Below, piece by piece: positions 1 to 6,800 of a stretch of DNA of 15,640 bases. Below the pieces are notes generated by a model. That model searched no databases, had not been told where the DNA came from, and saw only the letters and a list, made by a program, of their open reading frames with translations. The DNA is from Proteobacteria bacterium UBA1847 (lineage in GTDB: Bacteria; Pseudomonadota; Gammaproteobacteria; Steroidobacterales; Woeseiaceae), in contig DDIP01000115.1 in assembly GCA_002338605.1 (NCBI GenBank), positions 2,167 through 17,806 on the forward strand, in the 5' to 3' direction. Numbering within the stretch: the stretch's first letter is position 1; every line of letters starts with the position of its first letter. The translations under genes were made by a program, and so were the position numbers.

Positions 1-135
1 AGGCTGCCGTTGTGACTTTACAACGACCTCATCCAGACTGTCGGAAGACGAATCCTGACTCAGTGCGGGAGAAGCTCCCACCATGCAAATTGCGCTCAGC
101 AAAATCGAGCGTTTGAATAATTCGTATATCGCCAT
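1..135 (-). CDS. TonB-dependent outer-membrane receptor, N-terminal fragment
   Basis: Partial gene read on the minus strand and running off the left edge; 45 residues are visible. It starts at the ATG at 135-133, eight bases after a good Shine-Dalgarno, GGAGAG (144-149). The start MAIYELFKRS is followed by a hydrophobic stretch (ILLSAICMVGA) and an Ala-rich cleavage region (SPALSQ), a typical signal peptide. Soon after comes DSLDEVVVKSQRQP, which matches the TonB-box and plug start of TonB-dependent receptors (family pattern LDEVVVTAxR). Such receptors import ferric siderophores, haem, vitamin B12 or glycans across the outer membrane. The divergent PepSY protein next door favours a ferric-siderophore substrate, but that is inference from context. 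The barrel is outside the window, so substrate class cannot be read directly. Confidence 0.8.
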   Translation of the reverse strand, partial: MAIYELFKRSILLSAICMVGASPALSQDSSSDSLDEVVVKSQRQP

Positions 136-143
136 GATGACTG

Positions 144-149
144 CTCTCC
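144..149 (-). promoter_or_regulatory. Ribosome binding site of the TonB-dependent receptor
   Basis: On the minus strand GGAGAG lies eight bases upstream of the ATG at 135-133. It supports that start and shows that this strand, not the overlapping plus-strand frame, is the coding one. Confidence 0.7.
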
Positions 150-155
150 GATCGG

Positions 156-180
156 AATTTAGTTCTAAATTACGTAATTT
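156..180. promoter_or_regulatory. Overlapping AT-rich inverted repeats, candidate operator
   Basis: Two overlapping symmetrical elements lie in the gap between the divergent TonB receptor and PepSY genes. AATTTA-gttc-TAAATT (156-171) has six-base arms. AAATTACGTAATTT (167-180) is a perfect 14-base palindrome. They sit just upstream of the receptor's ribosome binding site. A dimeric repressor site, for example iron-responsive, would fit the context, but the sequence does not match the Fur box consensus I know. A TATAAT hexamer on the minus strand (276-281) could be the receptor's -10 element; no convincing -35 accompanies it. Confidence 0.35.
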
Positions 181-275
181 CTGCTTCCGAGCCGTGCACC
201 AACAGCATGCAGACTCCCCCCTCGCAATCCTCCTGCAACAGACGGTGTCTCTTGCGAAGCTTCGAGCTATAGAAA

Positions 276-281
276 ATTATA
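276..281 (-). promoter_or_regulatory. Possible -10 element for the TonB receptor
   Basis: The minus strand reads TATAAT here, a perfect sigma-70 -10 hexamer, inside the inverted repeat CTATA-gaaaat-TATAG (267-282). I find no TTGACA-like hexamer at 16-18 bases upstream, so this is weak. It would give a leader of roughly 130 bases containing the palindromes at 156-180. Confidence 0.25.
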
Positions 282-300
282 GGCCTTCGCTGTCGTAATA

Positions 301-1497
301 TTGGCTCGAATAGTGATGCTCGCACAGTCAAATCTGTCAACCATCGACTCTAATTGGCAGAAAATGCTGGCAACGTCCGGGAGAATCACTGCTTACATTC
401 GAAACTCGATTGGTCCAACTGCGACATTACCGGCCGCTAGAAACGTGATTTCCAAATCTCAGCTCCTCCGTCTTCACAAGTGGTGTGGCCTGTTCGCGTT
501 CGGCTTAATCCTTATCCAGGCGGCCTCGGGTGCGATAAATGCCTTTCGGTATGAGGCCGGACAACTGTTCGACCCGACAGGAATGATTCGCCAGTCAGAT
601 GGCATGGACGCACCGTTAAATGACGTTCTTCGCTCGCTTCGTGACGCGTACCCGGAGCAGCCACTGGAGCGCATCGTGTTTCCAAAGGGCCCTCGAGGCA
701 TTCTCCTCGCCCACCTGCTGTCCGACACGGGTGAAAAAAGCCTGGTCGCCGTGGATCCTGGAAGCGGGGAGATCTTACGGTCCGGGACGCTTTGGGCCTT
801 TCCAGCCGAGGCCGCCGCGCGAATACACTATGACCTGACGATCGGGCTGCCCGGAATTTCCATCGTCGCCGCAACTGGTATCTTGTGCCTCACCATGGCG
901 ATAACAGGGTTTTCATTCTGGTGGCCCCAGAAGGGGCGGCTCCTTCAGCGGCTGCGAATTGACTGTCAGGCGCCGGGAAAAACGCTGTTACGGCAGTTAC
1001 ATCGCACCACTGGCGTAGCAATGTCGCTATTGCTGAGCTTCAGCCTCATCACAGGCGCTGTGTTGGCGGTTGACTATATCGCAACGGGCCTGGTTTCTAC
1101 GCCCATGCCCGTGAGCGGGTTGTCGCGCGGAACTGTCGTTGACGTCGATGCGCTTGTCCGGCAGGCAAAATCGCAATATCCGCGACGGCGCATTCGAGAT
1201 GTCCGCTTTGTTGACGATACCCGTGCCAACGTATTCCTGATGGCGCCGGAGCGAAGCCCGCGTGCGGTGCACCAGGTCGGCATTGACGTCAGTAGCGGGG
1301 TCGTAACGACGACAGCCGACGCCAAGGGCAATACGGAGTTATGGGTAACCTGGTTGCCACTGCATACGGGCGAATGGCTTGGTACTTTTGGCCTGGTTCT
1401 GATCACAAGCAATGCATTGGCACTCTTACTGCTGGCAGTCAGCGGCCCGGTCATGTGGTTCAACAGGGTGAAGCACCGGCGCCGGAAGAGCCGCTAA
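301..1497 (+). CDS. PepSY-associated transmembrane protein, putative ferric-siderophore reductase
   Basis: Inner-membrane protein of the PepSY_TM (iron-regulated membrane protein) family. Residues from the longest start: TM1 about 58-82 with LRLHKWCGL; a periplasmic PepSY-like segment to about 172; TM2 about 183-207 ending FWWP, preceded by the His of IHYD; TM3 about 232-258 with LHRTTG; a second PepSY-like segment (about 279-342); TM4 about 358-387 preceded by LHTGEW. The four His residues next to helices are the family hallmark and probably bind haem. Members such as FoxB and FpvG reduce iron in imported siderophores, which fits the divergent TonB receptor. Length is normal. The start is uncertain: TTG at 301 gives the longest frame, ATGs at 316 and 364 are alternatives, none has a clear Shine-Dalgarno, and family similarity begins only near residue 50. 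Confidence 0.85.
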   Translation: MARIVMLAQSNLSTIDSNWQKMLATSGRITAYIRNSIGPTATLPAARNVISKSQLLRLHKWCGLFAFGLILIQAASGAINAFRYEAGQLFDPTGMIRQSDGMDAPLNDVLRSLRDAYPEQPLERIVFPKGPRGILLAHLLSDTGEKSLVAVDPGSGEILRSGTLWAFPAEAAARIHYDLTIGLPGISIVAATGILCLTMAITGFSFWWPQKGRLLQRLRIDCQAPGKTLLRQLHRTTGVAMSLLLSFSLITGAVLAVDYIATGLVSTPMPVSGLSRGTVVDVDALVRQAKSQYPRRRIRDVRFVDDTRANVFLMAPERSPRAVHQVGIDVSSGVVTTTADAKGNTELWVTWLPLHTGEWLGTFGLVLITSNALALLLLAVSGPVMWFNRVKHRRRKSR

Positions 1498-1557
1498 CGC
1501 CGCGGTGGCAGAATATTTCGCAAACCACGCCAGTAAACAGTCATTAGCCTCTATTCG

Positions 1558-1569
1558 AAATGGCCATTT
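1558..1569. promoter_or_regulatory. 12-base perfect palindrome upstream of the cupin gene
   Basis: AAATGGCCATTT is perfectly symmetrical and lies about 80 bases before the cupin start, in the 152-base gap after the PepSY gene. About four perfect 12-base palindromes are expected by chance in a window this long, so only its position makes it a candidate operator. I see no confident promoter in the gap. Confidence 0.2.
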
Positions 1570-1649
1570 GGCACATTAATGTTGCTGTCCAGCGGTAGAA
1601 TGATCCTCAGTATTCTCCGCAATCTTCCCAACCGGACAGACCACCAAAA

Positions 1650-2363
1650 ATGAACAGTTTCGTAACACTGAGCAGCACGGACGATAAAGTACGGGCTACC
1701 AAATTTGAATCGGGCGGCGTCAGCGACAATGACCCGTTTTCTCAATCCCGCCGAATCGCGTATGACGACAAGCGAACTCGCGCCGGCACTGTCACATTCG
1801 ACGGAAGCAAAACCATTGAGAAATATCCGCACTGGGAACTGCTCATCGTTACGGAAGGCAGTCTGAACTTCACTTTTGCTACAACCGAAGTCAATGTTTC
1901 CGCTGGCGGTGCTCTGGTCGTTAACAAAGCTACACGATTCAGAATAACAGCTGACGCATCCGCGAAATGGGTATTTCTTTCTGTAACCACTGACCTGGAC
2001 GGAAATCCGGAACCGGCGGTGCTTAACTTCTTCGACCGGGATGCGCCCCTGTTTGAGTCGCCTACGCTGGATGCAGACATTTTAGTTAGCTCGCCACCGA
2101 CCTGCCGTAACCATCGAATGCATGTCCGCGATGACATCAGGGTCCGCGCCGGTGTTTGGGATTCCACACCCTACGAGCGTGTGTATCTTGAACAAAAAGA
2201 GCACGAGTTGATGCACATCACACAGGGTGAAGTTACTTTTTCCGACAATGAGGGTCGCGACGAAGTGTATTCGGTCGGTGATACGTTTCTTGTTCCCAAA
2301 GGCGTGCACGGCAAATGGAAGAGCACCGCTCACGTCGCCAAGATTTATGCCGTAGTAAGCTAG
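1650..2363 (+). CDS. Two-domain cupin protein (DUF861/Cupin_3-like)
   Basis: A 237-residue protein with no signal peptide, presumably cytoplasmic, built of two cupin beta-barrels. The first spans about residues 45-115 (WELLIVTEGSLNFTF, then GALVVNKATRFRI). The second spans about 160-237 (HELMHITQGEVTFSDNEG, then YSVGDTFLVPKGVHGKW). The second matches the cupin family that includes the ureidoglycine aminohydrolase cupin domain, with the E-x6-G and GD-x3-PKG patterns. The classical metal ligands are only partly visible, so it may bind a small molecule rather than be a metal enzyme. It is preceded by a 152-base gap and is probably transcribed alone. I cannot assign a substrate; nothing nearby indicates purine breakdown. 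Confidence 0.75.
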   Translation: MNSFVTLSSTDDKVRATKFESGGVSDNDPFSQSRRIAYDDKRTRAGTVTFDGSKTIEKYPHWELLIVTEGSLNFTFATTEVNVSAGGALVVNKATRFRITADASAKWVFLSVTTDLDGNPEPAVLNFFDRDAPLFESPTLDADILVSSPPTCRNHRMHVRDDIRVRAGVWDSTPYERVYLEQKEHELMHITQGEVTFSDNEGRDEVYSVGDTFLVPKGVHGKWKSTAHVAKIYAVVS

Positions 2364-2509
2364 GGCAGTGGCCGGCGGCCAAGCGGTTTACCCGGCGAAC
2401 CAGGACGGACGAGAGCGAAAGGGGGCCGATCGGCCCAAATTGCGAGCGGAGCGAGTCAGTCGAACTACCGACACATCGATTTTCAAGGCACGCAGGCATC
2501 GGATACTGC

Positions 2510-2529
2510 TTGTTATAACAACCGGTTGT
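2510..2529. repeat. Two overlapping perfect 12-base palindromes
   Basis: TTGTTATAACAA (2510-2521) and ACAACCGGTTGT (2518-2529) overlap by four bases. Each is a perfect palindrome. They lie in the intergenic gap and could form a protein-binding site or cruciform; no function can be read. Confidence 0.4.
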
Positions 2530-2540
2530 GGGGACGTTCC

Positions 2541-2560
2541 TCGCACCAATCGCGGTGCGA
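2541..2560. repeat. Inverted repeat, 7-base arms, downstream of the minus-strand cluster
   Basis: TCGCACC-aatcgc-GGTGCGA can form a GC-rich hairpin about 60 bases past the last minus-strand stop. It could stabilise the 3' end of the cluster transcript. There is no T-run, so a Rho-independent terminator is not supported. Confidence 0.3.
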
Positions 2561-2619
2561 TGCAGAAAGGATTAGGCATAATTCACGCATGGAATTGTCC
2601 GCAAGGTTGTCACTGAAAC

Positions 2620-2997
2620 CTATCGCGCGCACTCAGCCATTTTGACCGTAAGTTGCGTCGGCGTCATATCTTCCGGGATGATCGCTTGGCAGGCTTTATG
2701 GATTTCGACATCACTTGTTGTCGTTCGCAGGCAAAAACACAAATCGGGGCCACCGTCGGGGACAGGAAGCGCCGCACGGCACGCGAAGGTTTTTGTAGCG
2801 CTTTCTTCGGGTGTCATCGAATTCATCAATTCGCTGCAGGCTTTGTGTCTCGCGTTAGTCGAGATCGGTTCATTGACGCAGGTGCAAAAGTCCACCTCCC
2901 CTGAACGATCCTCACCGGCAACGGTGGTCTGTAAATTCTCTGATTCCCCACAGGCAACTATCAACAGGGCCACGATAACGGGTACAAAAATTTTCAT
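2620..2997 (-). CDS. Small lipoprotein with duplicated four-cysteine motif
   Basis: The 125-residue product starts with MKIFVPVIVALLIVACGES, a lipoprotein signal with lipobox IVAC (lipidated Cys16). The residue after that Cys is Gly, so outer-membrane sorting is likely. The ATG at 2997 is chosen because GAGGAG lies six bases upstream; the longer frame reading to 3192 has no signal peptide in the right place. The mature part holds two similar units: CTC (38-40), HKAC (Cys54) and Cys73, then CFC (87-89), HKAC (Cys103) and Cys123. Spacing is CxC-x13-C-x18-C and CxC-x13-C-x19-C, each with an MTP before the last Cys. Eight periplasmic cysteines suggest disulfides or metal binding. It is the last gene of the cluster, ten bases after its neighbour. 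I recognise no family. Confidence 0.85.
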   Translation of the reverse strand: MKIFVPVIVALLIVACGESENLQTTVAGEDRSGEVDFCTCVNEPISTNARHKACSELMNSMTPEESATKTFACRAALPVPDGGPDLCFCLRTTTSDVEIHKACQAIIPEDMTPTQLTVKMAECAR

Positions 2998-3003
2998 TGG
3001 ATT

Positions 3004-3009
3004 CTCCTC
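3004..3009 (-). promoter_or_regulatory. Ribosome binding site deciding the small lipoprotein start
   Basis: On the minus strand GAGGAG precedes the ATG at 2997 by six bases and overlaps the TGA of the preceding gene, which suggests translational coupling. It fixes the lipoprotein start at the signal peptide. Confidence 0.7.
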
Positions 3010-3382
3010 AACGTGGGGCACTGATGCTGTGGCGTGTATCGCGCGCTTTGCGCACTGCACTTTGCAACATACTTTTCTCCGGATTTCCGGGGTCGTAGAC
3101 AATGTCGATTTCCTGACCCTCGGTGTATGACTCGAAATCCCGCGGCCTGACTTCGATCTCGCGCTCGTATTCACGGCCGTCTCTTGTGACAAATGCGTAG
3201 CGCACCATGCAGGCCTTGTAAGTGCGTGATCGCCGTACGCGCTTTGCCATCACAATCCTGCCGGTCACTGTCTCGCCATTGGTCAGAAGGCCAGCCATGG
3301 CTGAAGCGCGCTTTTTGACCCAGCGAACGGCGAAGAAACCAGCGACAGCCAACACGATAATGGTCAATACCAGCTCTGCCAT
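3008..3382 (-). CDS. DUF3592-like small membrane protein
   Basis: 124 residues. An N-terminal membrane helix (about 4-20, LVLTIIVLAVAGFFAV) is followed by a basic stretch and a soluble beta-rich domain. That domain has the DUF3592 signature: VTGRI near residue 40, a V-x-Y strand (MVRYAF), then a turn ending IVYDPGNPEKSML (about residues 93-105). The start is supported by GGAGGA (3391-3396) eight bases upstream. It lies 23 bases after a second DUF3592-like gene, and both share V-x-YDP-x-x-PE-x-S-x-L, so they look like a tandem duplication. DUF3592 has no established function; members are often small membrane proteins near envelope or stress genes. The C-terminus (RKARDTRHSISAPR) is basic and probably disordered. 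Confidence 0.8.
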   Translation of the reverse strand: MAELVLTIIVLAVAGFFAVRWVKKRASAMAGLLTNGETVTGRIVMAKRVRRSRTYKACMVRYAFVTRDGREYEREIEVRPRDFESYTEGQEIDIVYDPGNPEKSMLQSAVRKARDTRHSISAPR

Positions 3383-3405
3383 TGAACTAATCCTCCGATT
3401 GCCGT

Positions 3406-3813
3406 TTACGGATAAGAGCCACGAACGAGCACCGACTCTTCAGGGTCTGATGGGTCATAGAACACTTCGACCTGCCTGCCGACCGGGTGAGTGCTGACAA
3501 GATGTTCTTTTTCCTTTCGCGACAGGTTGCTTTGGTTAAAGCGAACGACGTCATTTACGTATCGATGACCGTCGACGACATATTCGTATGAGACCTCGAC
3601 CCGATGGCGAGTCTTGTGGCGCTGCGAGCCGACCTTGGTGCGGCGCGTATCGAGATTCGAGTGCGTGACCAGGCCGGTCACCGACGGCCATTCCAGGCTG
3701 GCTCTGGAAACGGCGCTCATGTGCTCATCGTAACGTCCGTAAAAGTACGTGATCCCTGCAGCCATCAGCAGAACCACGAGAAGGATGATGATGTTTTTCG
3801 CTGCGTTGCTCAT
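3406..3813 (-). CDS. DUF3592-like small membrane protein, second copy
   Basis: 135 residues. One N-terminal helix (about 7-26, NIIILLVVLLMAAGITYFYG) is followed by a soluble domain with WPSVTGLVTHS, then VEVSYEYVVDGHRYV and VEVFYDPSDPEESVLV, the characteristic DUF3592 ending. The gene starts nine bases after the stop of the giant lipoprotein gene and lies 23 bases before the other DUF3592 gene, so all are probably co-transcribed. No strong Shine-Dalgarno is visible before the ATG, so translation may depend on coupling. Molecular function is unknown for the family; placement suggests a part in the same envelope process. Confidence 0.8.
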   Translation of the reverse strand: MSNAAKNIIILLVVLLMAAGITYFYGRYDEHMSAVSRASLEWPSVTGLVTHSNLDTRRTKVGSQRHKTRHRVEVSYEYVVDGHRYVNDVVRFNQSNLSRKEKEHLVSTHPVGRQVEVFYDPSDPEESVLVRGSYP

Positions 3814-3822
3814 GATGTCTGC

Positions 3823-6800
3823 TCAGTCAGCGAAACTCAGTTGCACACGCCGGTTCAATGCCTTGCCTGATTCCGTGTCATTCGGCGCCGCAGGCCGAGC
3901 CTCACCGTAGCCGATGCCATCGATGCGATTCGCATCGATACCGTTGTCGACGAGCCAGCGGATCACCGTCCCGGCGCGGCGCTCCGACAAGTCCTGGTTC
4001 AGGGAGTCACTACCATCCGAATCGGTATGCCCGGCAATCTGGAATCGCCGCTCTGGCGCACGCTTCATGACTTCGAGTACTGCGCGTAATGTTGGCAGTG
4101 ACGACGGCTTGAACTGATCCCGCCCGGAATCGAAGTAGATGCCGTAGAGGTCGATCGTGCCGCTTTTCGCAAGTTCGGCTTCGAGGTTGGTCACGTCTTC
4201 GCGACGCAGGTCAAGTTTGATCGTCACGTCCACGACACCAGCCGGCGGCACGACAGCAATTGCCGAGCCTTTCGCGTAATCGGGATGCTGTGCTGCGACT
4301 GCATTGCTACCCGTGGCGACCGACTTGAAATTGAATCGGCCCGCTGAGTCTGTTTCCGCAGCAAGGCGGCCGGTTGTCACACCAGCCTGTGCAATCGGCT
4401 CGCCGGTTTTCGCATCTACAACTGTGCCGCTGATGTCACCAATCCTGATCGGTACCAGCGCAAGCTTTACGTCACGCTCGGCGTCAGCTTGCAGTTGCGT
4501 TGTCACGGAGCCTGGTTCGTAAGCCGGTAAGGTGCCGGCAACACGCAATGCGCCAGCCGGGACTTTCTCCGCGCGGAATCTGCCGGCGTTGTCGCTCCTG
4601 GCTTTTTGCGTACCTACGACAACCTCGGCGTTTGCCAGCGGCTGACCGGTTTCGGCGTCGGTCACAATGCCTGTAACAACTCCCCAGGTGATCGGTTGCA
4701 GACGCAGTGTCACTGTTTCGCTGGCGCCGGCCGCCAGTGCAATGGTCGTCGAGTCATCAATGTGCACTGCCTTCGAAGCGAGCACGCTGATATTGCCGGC
4801 TGCGACGCGTTGCAGCTCAAACTCGCCCGCAGCGTTTGTTCGGGTACTTTGCCGACCCGCGCGGACAGCGGCATTCTCCAAAGGCTGACCAGTGTCCGCG
4901 TTCACGACCGTGCCACTCACTGTGCCGTAAGTAATCGGGGTCACACTGATTTCAGTATCGATAACAGCGGCCACTTCGACATTAACCGGCGATTCCCCGG
5001 GTTCGAACAATTTAAGGTTTGCCCGGGCGATTACTTTGCCGGCCGGGACCTGCTTGATCTCAAACCTGCCGTCGGCATTGCTTCGGGCGGAGAGGTTACC
5101 GATCGTAACGGTCGCGCCGGCAACCGGTTTGCTGTCTGCAGCATTGCGCACGATACCTTGCACGGTGCCGGTCGTAATGGGCTCGAGCGCCAGGTTCACT
5201 TCCTGCGTCGTACCGGGCGCGAGCGTGACGGTTTCCTGGTCGCCGCGATAGCGGAACAATTCGGCACTCACCGATACGCTGCCAGCCGGCACTCGCTCTG
5301 CACGGAATGCGCCCTCTGCGTTCGAGCGCCGGTCAAGACCGGCAAAACGAACCTTGGCATTGGCGAGTGGCGCACCACTTACGCTGTCGGTCACGGTGCC
5401 GGCGATCGTGCCGTAGGTAACAGGCACGAGCTTGATTTCAACGCGAGACTCGGCAGCGGCGTCCAGCCCGATTTCGGCAGAACCGGGTTCGTAAAGCCTG
5501 GCGCTGGCATTAATAACGACCTGCCCGGCCGGAATTTCCTCGGCCGTAGCCTGACCACTGGTGTTTGTTGATTTGCGTCGCTGCCCGATCATGACGTCCG
5601 CGCCGCTGATCGGTTTTCCGGACGTTGCATCGAAGATCGTCGCTACCACGGTGCCGGTCGTGATCGGCGCAAGCTCGAGCATTAGAGTGGCGTTGCCATC
5701 GCGCACCAGTTCAGCGGTCGCCTGCGCATCGTGATAGCGCGCAAGTCCTGCGACGACGGATAGGTCACCCGCAGGTACCCGTTCAGCAACAAAGCTGCCA
5801 TCGGCATCCGTTTTGACTTCGATGGCGCCGATACGCACAGACGCATTTGCCAATGGCTGCCCGGTTGTTGCATCGCGAACATCGCCTTGCACGGTACCCC
5901 AGGTTATTGGCTCCAGCGCCAGGCGTGCTTCCGCAGAAGCCATCGCTTCAAGATTGACGTCGGTCGATGCGGGAACAAAGAGCGCCTTCGAGCCGCCAAC
6001 GGATACCGCACCCGCCTCGACCTCCTCGAGAATGAAGCGACCGTCGTCGCCTGTCACGCCGCTTACATCACCCGCACTCACCGAGACACCCGCCAGCGGC
6101 GCGCCACTTTCCAGGTCAACGACGATGCCACGGATCGTGCCTGTCGTGATTGGCTCGAGTTCAAGTGTGGCCTCGGCAGTTTGCAATGCCTCGAGTAAAA
6201 GCTTTTGGCTGTCTGCCCGGAAGCCCGACTGCGCACCGCTAACCTGGACTTCACCGGATTCAATTTCTTCCGCTCGGAAACGACCCTGGCTGTCGGTTCT
6301 CACCTTTTGACCTGCGATCTCGATAACTGCATTGACGATCGGTTCCCCGGTCGCCGCATTGATCGCGGTGCCGAGTATCGTGCCTGTTGTAATCGGGTCG
6401 AGGAGAAACTCAGTTTCAATTTTCGTTGGCACCGCCGAGGAAAACGGCTTCGGTGAACTGGTGTGATAGGCATCGTGACTGGCAACCAGTTGCCAGCTTT
6501 TGCCCGGGTCGAGCTGTATCAGGAACTGTCCCCGTTTGCCTGTTCGTTCTGCTTTCCAGCCGCCCGCCGAGACCCTGGCACCGTTGATCGGCAGGCCCGT
6601 CCTGCGATCACGGACCGTACCGACGACGATCAGTGGCGCCTGCAGGGACAGTTCGCGGCCTTCGACCTCGAAATCGAGCTCGACCGAATCTTCGAAAACA
6701 AATTTGTCTTGCTTCAATACGTACAGTTTTTTGTCGACGACGCCCTGCACCAGCATATGAACATTGTCGACGGGCAAATCGGTAACGGCGAACCGGCCCC

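Larger units (their letters stand above)
2364..2619. other. Non-coding gap between convergent genes, rich in palindromes
   Basis: This 256-base stretch separates the plus-strand cupin from the end of the minus-strand cluster. It holds a short hairpin just after the cupin stop (TGGCC-ggc-GGCCA, 2369-2381), the palindrome GGGCCGATCGGCCC (2423-2436), two overlapping 12-base palindromes (2510-2529) and the hairpin TCGCACC-aatcgc-GGTGCGA (2541-2560). None is followed by a proper T-run on either strand, so I do not call an intrinsic terminator. No plausible gene is seen; frames crossing it lack recognisable protein content. Confidence 0.5.

Noticed and set aside
83..298. Plus-strand open frame of 71 codons before the PepSY gene
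   Set aside because: It overlaps the minus-strand TonB receptor start, which has a signal peptide, a TonB-box-like motif and a Shine-Dalgarno; the plus-strand product has no recognisable feature.
1569..1586. TGGCAC...TTGCT resembling a sigma-54 promoter upstream of the cupin
   Set aside because: Seven bases separate the two elements; the sigma-54 consensus needs five, so the GG and GC would lie on the wrong faces.
2423..2436. GGGCCGATCGGCCC as an intrinsic terminator between convergent genes
   Set aside because: No T-run follows on either strand (AAATT on plus, CCTTTCG on minus), so only the palindrome is reported.
2642..3130. Plus-strand open frame of 162 codons opposite the small Cys lipoprotein
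   Set aside because: The minus strand has a lipobox signal, a Shine-Dalgarno and an ordered cysteine pattern; the plus-strand product has none of these.
5239..5247. RGD tripeptide in one Ig-like repeat, suggesting integrin-type adhesion
   Set aside because: It occurs in only one unit, at a position that varies between units (HDA, EPG, IDD), so it is probably chance.
4606..5571. Plus-strand open frame of 321 codons within the repeat array
   Set aside because: It is the antisense of the periodic Ig-like domains; its length follows from the composition of the coding strand.
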